From the NCBI RefSeq assembly GCF_001704415.2, contig NC_030820.1, forward strand, positions 868,001 through 932,000: a stretch of DNA of 64,000 nucleotides. The letters are read 5' to 3'. Position numbers and translations under genes: made by a program. This DNA comes from Capra hircus (taxonomy: Eukaryota > Chordata > Mammalia > Artiodactyla > Bovidae). Below, one piece after another: positions 11,506-22,351 of this stretch. The notes beneath the pieces are model-generated. The model was not told the DNA's origin, made no database searches, and worked only from the letters and a program-made list of their open reading frames with translations. Position 1 is the first letter of the stretch. Every line of letters begins with the position of its first letter.

Positions 11506-12006
11506 TAGGTGCAAGGGGTGTGTGCAAAAGGCTTGAGGTGCAGGTATGGGAGGCATACCCATCTCTTTAGCTTGGCCACGTGGGCCGGGTATGCTGCAAG
11601 CTGGGGGTGACACCTCCTCCAAGCCCCACTCTAACCCCTCACCCCACTCACAAATCCTCAAAACACTCAGAGTGACTCTCAGGATTATATTTCAGCAAGG
11701 GAACAGGAAGGCCTGACTCATCATGACTTTGGAGTGGGTTATAGGATAGACTGGGGACCCAAAGCATTGTACTTTCAGAATGCATTATGATATATGAAGC
11801 TGAGAACTAGCAGGTAGGTATCTTTTCGTTTCCACTCCCATTCCATTGACAGGCAATGCCTGTAAGAGGAGAAAAATATCCCAACCGCAGGGAAATTTTC
11901 AGGCAAGTCTCAAGATAATATTATTTTTAAAGTGATGTCAATGCTATGAAACAAAAGAAAAAAGATCTGTGTGGATGCTTAACGATCTCACACTTTTGCC
12001 TTCCAG

Positions 12007-12075
12007 GAGACGGAACTGTTAGATCTCAGCCTTGTCAAAGACGCCAGATGTGGGAAGCATGCCAAGGCGCCCAAG
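12007..12075 (+). CDS. PLCB1: Phospholipase C beta-1, exon 3 (residues 60-82)
   Basis: PLCB1 is the Gq-activated enzyme that cleaves PtdIns(4,5)P2 into IP3 and diacylglycerol at the plasma membrane, with a nuclear splice form. This 69-bp exon is open in frame 0 and encodes 23 residues beginning ETELLDLSLVKDAR and ending KHAKAPK, which I recognise as human PLCB1 residues 60-82. They follow ...FFYWTDQNK and precede DPKLRELLDVG in the N-terminal PH domain. The acceptor is cttttgccttccag and the donor gtaggaag, both good consensus. Both boundaries are phase 0, as in the known gene. Presence of introns excludes a retrocopy. PLCB paralogues differ clearly in this segment. No other PLCB1 exon is in the window, consistent with the very large introns at the 5' end of this gene. 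Confidence 0.94.
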
Positions 12076-12656
12076 GTAGGAAGTGGAGCATGCTATGCAC
12101 ACCAGATGCTGCCTTGATTATTTAGCTGTGTCATGGTATCAATTAATTGCCCCAGTTAAAAGTTTTTTCTGTTGTAGATGTTGTAAAATGCAATAAAACA
12201 GCCAATCCTTCCAGAAGCCAGTACGTCCAAACAGTACCATTTTTGATAAAAAATGGAAACAATGAGCAAATATAGAATCAGTGGACATAGGACTTGCTTT
12301 ATGCCCTTGGATTTTTTTTTAATAATAATGCAAAAGTTATTGGATAATTCTAAACACTCAAAATGTGCTTTGAAGTATTTGAAAAATTCCCTGAGCCTTG
12401 TAAGCATACGTGAACCTACCTTTTAGACAGATAAACAGGATCTTTTAGCTCAAATGTTTTGCAGTTGGAGTCATTTCATCCCTGAAGCCAGAGTGTCAAA
12501 TCTTTTTGCAAATGTTCCCAATGAACACCCACAAACATTGGGATCAGTTATACGGAATGTCAACTTACTTGCCTTTGAAAAACTTACTGAAGAAACATCT
12601 ATAGCAGTGTTTGCAATTTATTTAGTTTTGGAAGATTGTTTTAAAATGTTGAATAT
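12076..12656. other. Unassigned sequence at the start of intron 3
   Basis: No recognised repeat or exon. Short ORFs on both strands are judged to be chance. Confidence 0.5.
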
Positions 12657-12772
12657 AGGACTTCCCTGGTGGTCCAGTGGTTGAGATGCCATGCTTCTAC
12701 TGAGGAGGGTGCAGGCTTGATCCCCAGTCAGGGAACTAAGATTCCACATGTCATGTGGTATGGCCCAAAAAG
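12657..12772 (+). mobile_element. CHR-2-type tRNA-derived SINE with 9-bp TSD
   Basis: Typical cetartiodactyl SINE: acttccctggtggtccagtgg head, cttgatccccagtcagggaac, then cacatgtcatgtggtatggcc and a short A-rich tail. Flanked by tgttgaata at 12648-12656 and 12773-12781. Confidence 0.85.
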
Positions 12773-13313
12773 TGTTGAATAAAACATTACATATATTTTA
12801 AAAATTTAGATTGTCTAGTAAGGTATAGTAGCAGGATGTATTGACTTGTTATCAAACTGGGAAACTATGCTTTAGTGTATTTAAATTTTAATACTTTAAG
12901 GACTTCTTCTGTAGCACAGAGAGAATGTTGGCAAATAGGGAAGTACAGGTGCCATTCAGGGACTCGCCTCCTTCCATAATTGATATAAAACCAGCGATTT
13001 TCTATTTGAATATCTACCTGCAACTTTTGCTTTATTCCTTAAAAGTCAAAACATATACTTTGACATCAAAAATTATCTGTTGCTGTGGAGATGCGGCGTG
13101 AAAGTCACCTAGAGTGTCTTCAGATACCTAGCAATGTGGTAGTTGCTGGCAAATTGTGTCATAGAGCAAACAGCCAAATACAATACAAATTTTATTGCTG
13201 AAGATGTTAAAATACCTACAGAAAAATGTGGTAAATGAAAAGAAAGAAAAATCAAAATTATTTTCAGAAAGATTTCTGTGCTTCACCTGAAAATGGTCCA
13301 TTATTTGCATCAA
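12773..13313. other. Unassigned intronic sequence
   Basis: AT-rich; nothing recognisable. Confidence 0.5.
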
Positions 13314-13327
13314 TCACTTAGAAATAT

Positions 13328-13494
13328 GCTTGCAATGCAGAAGACCTGGGTTCGATACCTGGGTTGGGAAGATCCTCTGGAGAAGGGAAAGGTTACCACC
13401 CACTGCAGTATTCTGGCCTGGAGAATTCCTTGTACTGTATAATCCACGGGGTCACAAAGAGTCGGACACGACTGAGCATCTTTCACTCACTCGC
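13328..13494 (+). mobile_element. Bov-tA SINE, 5'-truncated, with TSD
   Basis: Body from cttgcaatgcagaagacctggg to cggacacgactgagcatctttc. Flanked by imperfect direct repeats tcacttagaaatat (13314-13327) and tcacttgaaaatac (13495-13508). Confidence 0.9.
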
Positions 13495-13496
13495 TC

Positions 13497-13550
13497 ACTT
13501 GAAAATACAATGGTGTTTCACTGACTTAGAAATACGATGGTGTTTCAATA
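13497..13550 (+). repeat. 27-bp tandem duplication
   Basis: Two adjacent copies of acttgaaaatacaatggtgt.. / acttagaaatacgatggtgt.. (13497-13523 and 13524-13550), differing at about five positions. It starts inside the SINE target site duplication. Confidence 0.75.
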
Positions 13551-14202
13551 GTTTGGTCTTTCATTTTTGTATCAAGCTTATTGTCTTTAATGTTTTGTTG
13601 CTGATTCAGAATTGTTCAGTTTTCAGGGTAGACATTTTATTCTTCTCCCAAGATTTTAGACAGGTTTCACATAAGCCTATTAGTTCCAAGAACTATATTG
13701 ATAACAATTACAAATGTTGTCTTTTAATGCAAATTCATTGGCCTAATTTGAAGTTTCCTAGTCATTATTGGCTAAAGTCAGTTGCCTGCCCTCCATTGGA
13801 CCCTTTTTGTTTCCAGGCTTTGGGTGTTCAAGTCAGTTCCTCTGGCACACGGAGACCTTCTTTTAGGTTTGATTCTTTTTCTACAGCCCACAGCCTACTT
13901 AAGTTAAATATTTCATATATGGCACAGTTTGATAAATGTCTACTGAATGTTGAGAAATGAACAGCACTAGGGTATGTACTCTGCTTGGTTGATAAACCAC
14001 TATTTGATCCTAAAATGCTACCCTTCAGGACAGATTTCAACCTCAGAATACTCTGGCTTTTAAAGTTTGTTCAACCTGGTTTGTGTTCTCTATTTTATTA
14101 TCCACATTATTGATTTTTTTTTTTTTTTTTACTTTACATTCCTTGCTGGAGTTCAAGCATCTCAATATACTTTAACATTTTCAAAGCCAGTTTCTTTGCA
14201 TA
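13551..14202. other. Unassigned intronic sequence with poly-T
   Basis: A poly-T run lies near 14115-14132. Otherwise no recognised feature; part of a 198-codon ORF (13364-13960, +) runs from the SINE into this region and is considered fortuitous. Confidence 0.5.
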
Positions 14203-17050
14203 TTGTTGTGGTTGTTCAGTCACTCAGTTGTGTCCGACTCTGCAACCACATGGACTGCACCATGCCAGGCTTCCCTATCCTTCACCATCTCCGGAAGCTT
14301 GCTCAAATTCATGTCCATTGAGACAATGATGCCATCCAACCATGTCATCCTCTGTCATTCCCTTCTCCTCCTGCCTTAAATCCTTCCCACTATGAGAGCC
14401 TTTTCTATGAGAGTTGGCTCTTTGCCTCAGATGCCCAAGTACTGGAGCTTTAGCCTCAGTCCTTCCAATGAATGTTCAGGACTGATTTCCTTTAGGATTG
14501 ACTGGTTGGATCTCCTTGCAGTCCAAGGGACTCTCAAGAGTCTTATCCAGCACCACAGTTCAAAAGCATCAGTTCTTAGGCACTCAGCCTTCTTTATGGT
14601 CCAACTCTCACATCCATATATGATATTGGAAAAACCATAGCTTTGACTATACAGACTTTTGTTGGCAAAGTAATATCTCTGCTTTTTAATATACTGTCTA
14701 GATTGGTCATAGCTTTTCTTCCAAGGAGCAAGTGTCTTTTAATTTCATGGCTAAAGTCACCATCTGCAGTGATTTTGGAGCCCAAGAAAATAAAGTCTGT
14801 CACTATTTCCATTGTTTCTCCATCTATTTACCAGGAAATGATGGGACTCGATACCATAATCTTCATTTTTTGAATGTTGAATTTGAGGCAAATTTTCACT
14901 CTCCTCTTTCTTCTTCATCAAGAGGCTCTTTAGTTCTTCCTCACTTTCTGCTGTAAGGGTGGTGTCACCTGTATATCTGAGGTTATTGATATTTCTCCCA
15001 GCAATCTTGATTAAAGCTTGTGCTTCATCCAACCTGACATTTCACATGATGTATTCTGCATATAACTTAAATAAGCAGGGTGACAACATACAGCCTTGAC
15101 ATACTCCTTTCCCAATTTTGAAACAGTCCATTGTTGCATATCTGGTTCTAACACTTGCTTCTTGACCGACATACAGGTTTCTCAGGATGCAGATAAGGTG
15201 GTCTGGTATTCCAAATTCTCTTGAAGAATTTTCCACAGTTTGTTGTGATCCACACAGTCAAAGGCTTTAGCATAGTCAATGAAGCAGAAGTAGATGTTTT
15301 TCTGAAATTCTGTTGCTTTTTTGATGATACAATGGATGTTGGCAATTTGATCTCTGGTTCCTCCGTCTTTTCTAAATCCAGTTTGAACATCTGGAATTTC
15401 ATGGATCACTTACTGTTGTTGAAAGCCTGGCTTGGAGAATTTTGAGCATTATTTTGGTAGTGTGTGAGATGAATGCAATTGTGCAGTAGTTTGAGCATTC
15501 TTTGGCATTGCCTTTCTTTGGGACTGGAATGAAAACTAACATTTTCAAGTCCTGTGGCCATTGCTGAGTTTTCCAAATTTGCTGGCGTGTTGAGTGCAGC
15601 AACATATCAGCATCATCTTTTAGGATTTTAAGTAGCTCAGCTAGAATTCCATCACCGCCACTAGCTTTGTTTGTAGTGATGCTTCCTAAGGCCCACTTGA
15701 CTTCACCTTCCAGGATATTGGGCTTTAAGTGAGTGATCACACCATCGTGGTTATCTGGGTCATCAAGATCTTTTAATAATTCTCCTATGTGTTCTTGCCA
15801 CCACTTTTTAATAGCTTCTGCTTCTGTTAGATCCATACCATTTCTGTCCTTTATTGTGCCCATCTTTGCATGAAATGTTCCCTTGATATCTCTAATGTTT
15901 TTGAAGAGATCTCTAGTCTTTCCCATTCTTTGTTTCCCTCTATTTCTGTGCACTGATCACTGAGGAAGGCTTTCTTACCTCTTGCTATTATTTGGAACTC
16001 TGCATTCAAATGGGTATATCTTTCCTTTTTTCCTTTGCCTTTCACTTCTCATCTTTTCTCAGCTCTTTGTAAGGCCTCCTCAGACAACCATTTTGTCTTT
16101 TTGCATTTCTTTCTCTTGGGGATGGTTTTGATCACCACCTCCTGTACAATGTTACAAATCTCCGTCCATAGTTCTTCAGGCACTCTGTCTATCAGATCTA
16201 ATCCCTTGAATCTATTTCTCACTTCCACTTTATAATTGTAAGGGTTTTGATTTAAGTCATGCCTAATGGTCTAGTAGTTTTCCCTACTTTCTTCAACTTA
16301 AGTCTGAATTTTACAATAAGGAGTTCATGATTTGAGCCAGTCAGCTCCCAGTCTTGTTTCTGCTGACTGTATAGAGCTTTCCCATCTTTGGCTGCAAATA
16401 ACATAATTAATGTAATTTCAGTATTGATCTTCTCATGATGTTCATGTTAGGGTCACCTCTTGTGTTGTTGGAAGAGGGTGTTTGCTATGACCAATGCATT
16501 CTCTTGGCAAAACTTTCTTAGCCTTCCCCTGCTTCATTCTGTACTCCAAAGCCAAACTTGCTTGTTACTCCAGGTATCTTTTGACTTCGTACTTTTGCAT
16601 TCCAGTCCCCTGTGATGAAAAGGACATTTTCATAGAACCATTCAACTTCAGCTTCTTCAGCATTGGTGGTTGGGGCATAGACTTGGATTACTCTGATATT
16701 GAATGGTTTTCCTTGGAAACGAACTGATATCATTCTGTCATTTTTGAGATTGTACCCAAGTACTGCATTTCAGACTCTTTGTTGACTATGAAGGCTACTC
16801 CATTTCTTCTAAAGGATTCTTGCCCACAGTAGTAGATATAATGGTCACCTGAATTAAATTACCCATTCCAGTCCATTTTAGTTCGCTGATTCCTGAAATG
16901 TCAGTGTTCACTCTTGTCCTCTCTTGTTTGACCGCTTCCAATTTCCCTTAATTCATGGACCTAACATTCCAGGTTCCTATGCAATATTGCTCTTTACAGC
17001 CTCAGACTTTCCCTTCACCACCAGCACATCCACAACTGGGCACTGTTTCT
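14203..17050 (-). mobile_element. BovB LINE, nearly full length, decayed, antisense
   Basis: The longest BovB copy here (about 2.85 kb of the ~3.2-kb element). On the minus strand it runs from the endonuclease region (near 17050) through the reverse transcriptase to the 3' end (gttcagtcactcagttgtg at 14214). It shows many substitutions, indels and stops, so it is older than the copies at 2966-4888, 43527-45588 and 62520-63043. Confidence 0.9.
14594..16733 (-). pseudogene. BovB ORF2 relic: endonuclease and RT in broken frames
   Basis: Read from right to left. At 16733-16518 is an AP-endonuclease-like segment with IQVYAPTTNAEEAEVE and ITGDWNAKV, the substrate-binding/catalytic region of the RTE endonuclease. 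At 15953-15399 is the RT N-terminal part (KASGGDGI, IPVPKKGNAKECSN). At 15409-15182 lies motif A (CFIDYAKAFDCVDH). At 15032-14757 the catalytic YADD box is changed to YTGD. At 14812-14594 is the start of the C-terminal region. Each piece is in a different frame or interrupted by stops. The loss of the YADD box alone would abolish RT activity. Confidence 0.85.
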
Positions 17051-17051
17051 T

Positions 17052-17130
17052 AGATACTAGATAATAATAATAAAAATGAATACTTCATATACATTGTTGT
17101 AAGGGTTAAATCAAATAATTCATTAACAAA
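17052..17130 (+). repeat. MIR SINE fragment
   Basis: The pattern 'agataataataataaaaatgaatacttcatatacattgttgtaagggttaaatcaaataattcat' is the MIR core and 3' half. Confidence 0.6.
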
Positions 17131-17134
17131 CCAC

Positions 17135-17335
17135 TAGCAGCAGAGAAGTTCTCAAATTTAAGTGCTTATAGAATTAAAGGGTCAGCCCTGGGGAGTTTTA
17201 AAAAATGCTGACCCTTGTTTTCTACTCCGAGAGATGCTACAAGAATATAGTTAATATGTGTAGTGTGGACACTGGGTTTTGAAAAGTAAATTTGTCACAA
17301 AATTTGAACACCACTGCCTGAAGTTATCATTACTA
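17135..17335 (+). mobile_element. Degraded MER5-like hAT relic
   Basis: Contains gttctcaaatttaagtgc, ctggggagttttaaaaaatgctg and a terminal ttttgaacaccactgcctgaag, the expected order for the MER5 group. Confidence 0.55.
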
Positions 17336-18845
17336 TATAATCAGTACTCATTAAATAGTAACCACTATCATCACTATTATCATCATTATTTTTTTATTTA
17401 TCATTATTTAAATTTCAAATTTCCAGAAATCAGTTTCATTTCAATCAAACCAGAAAAGCTTATGTTGTAAAAACAGTTTGGAACAGACACTTGGCTGAAA
17501 GGGACTTGGTGGATGGACAGGCAAGAAAGAAGTAGGTTATTAATACCAGATTTAAGATCTTTAAATTGCAAAAGAAAATCTTTTCTTGAACTGAATAAAT
17601 GAAAAGTTAATTTATTAAAAATGATTGGAATGTGTTGAACAATTCAATGAAATTTCTGAGTTTGCATCGAGTCTCATTCAGCTGCTCAAGAACTGTTACC
17701 AAATAATAGATGTCTTTTTCTTTCACCGGACTGGCTTCTAAGGTGCTGGAAGGAATTCCTTTTTTATCCTCAGGGTCCTCGTGGTGGCCATCTCTACACA
17801 CCACCCCTGGCAGCACACAGCTTCCCACACTGCAGCAATTCTGTGTAGCAGGCAGCAAAAGAGAGGTTAGCTTCCTACAGAGTACTCCAGAAAGACTGAA
17901 GCGTAACCGCCTCATAGAAGGAGGTGTCTGGTCCGGAGGAAGAAACCTCAGTAGGAGGGGACCATTGTGTTGGTGAGACTAGATGCAGTGGGATGATGAT
18001 TAGTGAGAAAAGTTGGGAAGCTTAGGACAAGAAGGTGGTGCAACATGGAGACAGACTGAGTGGAAGACTTCCTGTGGACACAATGATCAGAGGAAGGCAG
18101 AACAGTGGAGCAGATAGTGTTTATCAAATACGCAAGAACCCCGCAAGTATTTATCCATATATTCCTATTATTTTTGTTTTTCACAACAAAACAATTATAG
18201 AAAAATTCACAATCTAGTTGAAGATGAACTGTTTCCTATGCCTGCTGTGATATGAAATAACATTTATAGGACATGAAAAAGCGTCTATGTGTTAATGAAT
18301 TTTAAATGTCTACTCCTGACACAATGCATTCAATTCCAGATCTGCTTTGCTGTATACAGCTTTTGTTCAGGTTAGCAGGTCTGCAATTTCTCACTGGAGA
18401 GAAATTAGGAAATGTTTATTCAAATAGAAAAGCTAAACTAAAAGTACCTAATTTTTTGAGATATAAAATGTGTTTATGCTTCCCTTTTTGTCCTCTCCCT
18501 CCCCCCCCTTTTGCCTCCTCTTCTGCCCCCTGCACCCTCAGGTTTATGAAGCGTGTGTAAGAGAAAGAGTCTATGTTACATGCGTCTTATCTATGCTGTA
18601 TACACACACTGGATCTTCATTTCAAAAGGAGCTTTGATTTTTAAAGGAGAGCGTATCACTATGGTTTCTGATCTATTAGTGGTATAGCATTAATTAAATA
18701 AAATAGGCTTGACTAGAATGATAAAGATCAGTCTTGTGCAGAGCAAATTTTGTGATACTTTTTTGTGTGTGTGAGTGTATGCTCTGGAACAGAACAGAAA
18801 GTATATTTTTTGTATGGGCTACCCCAAATCCTGATTGCATGCATG
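17336..18845. other. Intronic sequence without recognised repeats
   Basis: Contains the antisense ORF listed separately, a C/T-rich run (ctccctcccccccctttt, about 18494-18511) and AT-rich stretches. No exon or RNA gene seen. Confidence 0.5.
17607..17915 (-). other. Unidentified 102-codon antisense ORF
   Basis: Begins MRRLRFSLSGVLCRKLTSLL and has a charged C-terminal half (KEKDIYYLVTVLEQLNETRC, then KLRNFIELFNTF). An AATAAA-type hexamer lies just downstream on the minus strand (reverse of tttatt at about 17609-17614). I cannot match it to any protein. It could be a decayed retrocopy, an exon of an antisense transcript, or chance. No poly-A tail or TSD was seen. Confidence 0.2.
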
Positions 18846-19028
18846 CTCAGTAGTGTTTGACTTTTGCGACCCATGGATTATAGCCCACCAGGCTCCTCTG
18901 TCCCTGGGATTTCCCAGGCAAGAATACTGAAGTGGGGTGCCATTTCCTTCTCCAGGGATCTTCACAACCCAGAGATTGAACCTGCATCTCCTAGGGTATT
19001 CTTTACTTGTCCCAGAAAGGTTTCAGAA
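18846..19028 (-). mobile_element. Bov-tA SINE
   Basis: Antisense body: ctcagtagtgtttgactttt, ggcaagaatactgaagtggg, tgccatttccttctccaggg, gattgaacctgcatctcct. Moderately diverged. Confidence 0.88.
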
Positions 19029-19109
19029 ATGCTGCTTAAAAAGGTAATTCCTTTACCTCTTAGGAAGTATCTTTCCTTAGGAGTGTTGAAAAGTAGATGG
19101 GCCTAGGGA

Positions 19110-19240
19110 AGTGGAGTTGTGGTCTCGATGCCTGCCCTGCCATTAACGAGCTCAGGTTGTTCCATGCCTCTGCTTTCTCATCGAAGAAATCAGTGTCAGG
19201 GGAGCACATGATTTTATGCATGTAAGTTTTGTTCACTGCT
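19110..19240 (+). repeat. Possible MIR fragment
   Basis: The order 'gccctgccattaacgagct...tgttccatgcctctgctttctcatcg' is compatible with a MIR core. Weak. Confidence 0.35.
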
Positions 19241-19540
19241 TATTCCAACATTTAAGGGCAGTTAATCAAGCCAAGGCACTCCATCTTACAGATTATAAAA
19301 CTGAGGTAAAACTTCCTACCCTGGTCATAGCAAATCATGAACTTAAAAAGAAGAAAGACATGTCAAATTTTGTGCGTGTCTTCTTGGAAGCAGTTCTAAG
19401 ATTGCCCTGGACTCCAGAAGGAGCAACACCACAGTTACATGCTGCCGGCTTTATTCAGGTCTCGTGATACCTATGCAGCAGTATCACTGACAAGGATTTC
19501 TGTGGCTGTACTTTCAAACTGTTTTATGCAAAGTAACCTG

Positions 19541-19730
19541 CTTCTCTTGCTCAACGGATAATTACCCAGGAGATGCAAGAGATGTGGGTTTGATCCCTGG
19601 TTGGGAAAGATCCCCTGGAGAAGAAAATGGCAACCAACTCATTTTCTTGCCTGAACATTCCATGGACAGAGGAGCCTGGCGGACTGCAGTCCATGGGTTT
19701 GCAAAGAGTCGGAGACGACTGAGCACCGCA
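19541..19730 (+). mobile_element. Bov-tA SINE
   Basis: Contains gtgggtttgatccctggttgg, ggagaagaaaatggcaacc, ggacagaggagcctggcgg and gagtcggagacgactgagc. Diverged at several positions. Confidence 0.88.
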
Positions 19731-19767
19731 GAACCTTGTATATATCCAGGTTGCAGTTAAATTCTAA

Positions 19768-19945
19768 GTGGTACGGGGGTGCTGGCACTGCAGCGCAGTA
19801 GCCCCGTTCAGTGGTACCGTGGCACAGCCCAGGCGCACAGCAGCACAGAACAGGGCGCAGTGGTATATGACATAGTCAGCAGTGAAGCGGCACAGCACCG
19901 CACCGTGGCGCCGCGGCACAGCAGAGTGCAGCAGTATAGGCACCC
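19768..19945. repeat. GC-rich degenerate GCACAGCA-like repeat
   Basis: About 180 bp made of loosely repeated ggcacagc / gcagcacag / cagtggta words (gcactgcagcgcagtagc, gtggcacagcccaggcgcac, gcggcacagcaccgc, gcggcacagcagagtgcagc). It lies just downstream of a SINE and is far richer in G+C and CpG than its surroundings. No repeat family recognised. A 64-codon minus ORF and a 70-codon plus ORF across it follow from the composition. Confidence 0.6.
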
Positions 19946-20484
19946 CACGCTTTTCCAAGGTTCGCTTTACACTTCATTAGACCTACATTAGCACCTGCTT
20001 TGGCTCAATGAAAGACATCTGAAGAGGATTTTCACTTTTACAAAAAAGAATAAAAGCAAAAAGTGGGAAAATACCGCTCAGCACTTGTTTGCAGCAGAGG
20101 AGCCTTTACAGAGGCAGTATACTGTGAACTTTGAGGGGCACCACCGAGCTCCTTCCCTGGGAACCGTCCTCAGCAACTCAGCAGGCTTTGCACTGCCTCT
20201 GTGAGCACCAGTGCTTTATCTCGATTTATTTTGTGCCTGGCTTAGCAAGATGTGTCTGAAGACAACTGCTTCTCCACTTTATGCCATTTCAGCTTATGAA
20301 AACTTTCACAGGAATGGTCTACTTTTGGATAATGCAGGAAACCTGTGCATATATCGCCACAGTCACATAAGGTAGGTTCGAGTAAAACTAAATACAGAAA
20401 GCTGGTCGGGTGTTGTTTTTCTAATCCTTATAGCAGAATGATGCCTTTTCAATTTCACTGTTGCTTTGACACATGACCATTGAC
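19946..20484. other. Unassigned intronic sequence
   Basis: Nothing recognisable apart from A-rich stretches. Confidence 0.5.
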
Positions 20485-20575
20485 TTTCTGCTTCTGCCAG
20501 GCACTGTTCTGGGCACTAGGGGAAAAAACAACTCTGTTCTCAAATAACATTCTTTTTAGGAGCAAGAAACATGTG
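20485..20575 (+). repeat. L2-like fragment
   Basis: 'gccaggcactgttctgggcactagggg' followed by acaactctgttctcaaataac matches the conserved 3' part of L2. Confidence 0.5.
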
Positions 20576-20596
20576 GTGGTGGTAAACTGGCTTTCC

Positions 20597-20697
20597 AGGA
20601 AAAAAGCAAAAGAAAGAAAGACAGGGAGGGAGATAGAGAGAGAAGGAGGGAGGGACGGAGGGGAAGGAAGGAAAGAAGGGAGGAAGGGAGGAGGAAA
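20597..20697 (+). repeat. Polypurine (GGAA/GGGA)n tract
   Basis: About 100 bp almost entirely of A and G (agaaagaaag, gggaggga, ggaaggaaag) with a few C/T interruptions. Confidence 0.9.
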
Positions 20698-20934
20698 TCC
20701 CTGATCTGCTGTGTTTCTTCATTTCCTTTGGGTGAATATTCCAAACCTGGGTAGTTTCAGACCAGATCCTGCTATCACCTAGAGCTCGAAAGCAATGTGC
20801 ACGCAGCCTAGAGCCCTGTGAGCAGGCTCCCTCCAGCACCCCTCGGGGTCCGGAAACGGATGGCAGATACGTCCCACTGAAGTGAATCAAGCAAGGATAA
20901 GGGACCACAGATCATGAGTGGCAGAGAGGGTTGC

Positions 20935-21816
20935 TGGTTTTTTGAGCCCTGGCAGAGTAGGCTCTCTTGCTGAGATCAGATGAGCAGAGACATGAATTAA
21001 GGGAAGGGGAAGGATTCCATGCAGAGGGTGCAATAAGAGCAAAGACCCTGAAGTAGGAACAAGCTTGGCATGTTTGAGGAACCAACTCTGTGCCCAGTAT
21101 GGCTACAGCAAAGTACAGCAAAGAAAAGCAGAAGTCAGATAGGTGGCTATAGGTGGCTGGGGGCCACATATTTTGGGCTTCATAGGCCATGCTAATGATT
21201 TTGGCTTTTCCTCTGAGAGACATGAGCAAGGATCTGAATGTTCTGAGCAGAGGAGTGACAAAGATCTGACCTAGCTTTTAAAAAGCATCACTGGCCACAG
21301 CCTTGAAAACAGACCACAGAGGACAAAGGAAGAAGGGTACCAACCAAATGGCTGTTGCCAGTGCCCAGGCAGTGTTGATGACGATTTTTGACTAAGAGGT
21401 GTAGACAAACGCCGGAATCTAATGTGTTTTAAAGACAAAAGGTTTTGCCAGTGCCTTCGGTGTGAGGGATGGGGTAAAGAAGGGATTCAAGAACAACTTT
21501 TAGTGTTTTGACTTCAGAAAGTGAGGGAATTGGGTTTTCATGCAGATGGGAAGGAAGAAGCTCATTTAAACAGAAAAATTTAGTTTGGTTTTTGGATTTT
21601 TAAAGCTTGAGATGCTTATCAGACTTCCACCTGGTATCGTATTTGAATATATAAGGAAATGTTGGCCATGGAGTTAATAACTTTGATTCTTCAAAACTCA
21701 AAGTCAAGGGAGGCCTTTAAGGAATATAGGTATCAAAGAAACTTCTGATATCTAAACCATGCTCTCTCCAGCATTTAGGCTTCAAGGGGATGAGGAGGAG
21801 CAGTGAAAGAGACTGA
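20935..21816 (+). mobile_element. Ancient mammalian interspersed repeat, left part
   Basis: Matches in order a mammal-wide repeat typified by 'gcaaagaccctgaagtagg', aacaagcttggcatgtttgag, 'ggcttcataggccatg', 'gagcagaggagtgac' and 'tggctgttgccagtgcccagg'. Family name not certain. Interrupted by the L1 at 21817 and resumes at 22352. Confidence 0.55.
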
Positions 21817-22351
21817 AACTGGTATATTCCCCAAGGAATGGAATGCAGGAACTGTAAAGGTACTTATATGCCAGTGTCCATGGTGACGTTACTTACAAAA
21901 GGTGGGAAAACCCAAATGTCCATCAGAAGATGAATGGATATACAAAATGCCCTACATACACACAAGGAAATAGTATTCAGCCCTAAAAAGGAATAGAATT
22001 TTAACTGCTACAGTAAGGATAACCCTAGGAAAAGATATGCTAAGTCCAATAAGCCAGACACAAAATGACAAACATCATGTGATCCCTCTTAGAAGAGGTA
22101 CTTAGACTAGTCGGATTCATAGAGTCCAGAAGTAGCATTGGCAGTTTCCAGGGGCTGGATTGAGGGAGCAAGGGGAGTTCCTGTTTAATGAGGTCAGAGT
22201 TTCAGTTTGAGAAGATGAAAGATTCTGCAGATGAATGGTGGTGATAGTGTATACCAATGTAAATTTGTTTAATGTCACTAAACTGCAACACTTGACAATC
22301 ACTAAAATAATAAATTTTATGGTATGTGTATTTTGCTACAATAATAAAAAT
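21817..22351 (+). mobile_element. Ancient L1 3' end with 9-bp TSD
   Basis: Contains the L1 ORF2 end and 3' UTR signature (ggtgggaaaacccaaatgtcc, catcagaagatgaatggata, 'gaaatagtattcagcc', 'ggtggtgatagtgtata', 'aatttgtttaatgtcac'). Flanked by agagactga at 21808-21816 and 22352-22360. 5' truncated, no open ORF. Confidence 0.8.

Larger units (their letters stand above)
1..12006 (+). other. PLCB1: PLCB1 intron 2, 3' portion
   Basis: Inferred from the exon at 12007-12075, which begins exactly where PLCB1 exon 3 begins. The preceding exon (protein ending TDQNK) was not found in the window, so the intron starts further upstream. The intron ends with a pyrimidine-rich tract and ttgccttccag at the acceptor. 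It is filled with transposable elements and contains no other recognised coding sequence. Confidence 0.85.

Noticed and set aside
12454..12684. 76-codon ORF just after PLCB1 exon 3 as an alternative exon
   Set aside because: No acceptor-donor pair in a usable phase, and its end is in a CHR-type SINE.
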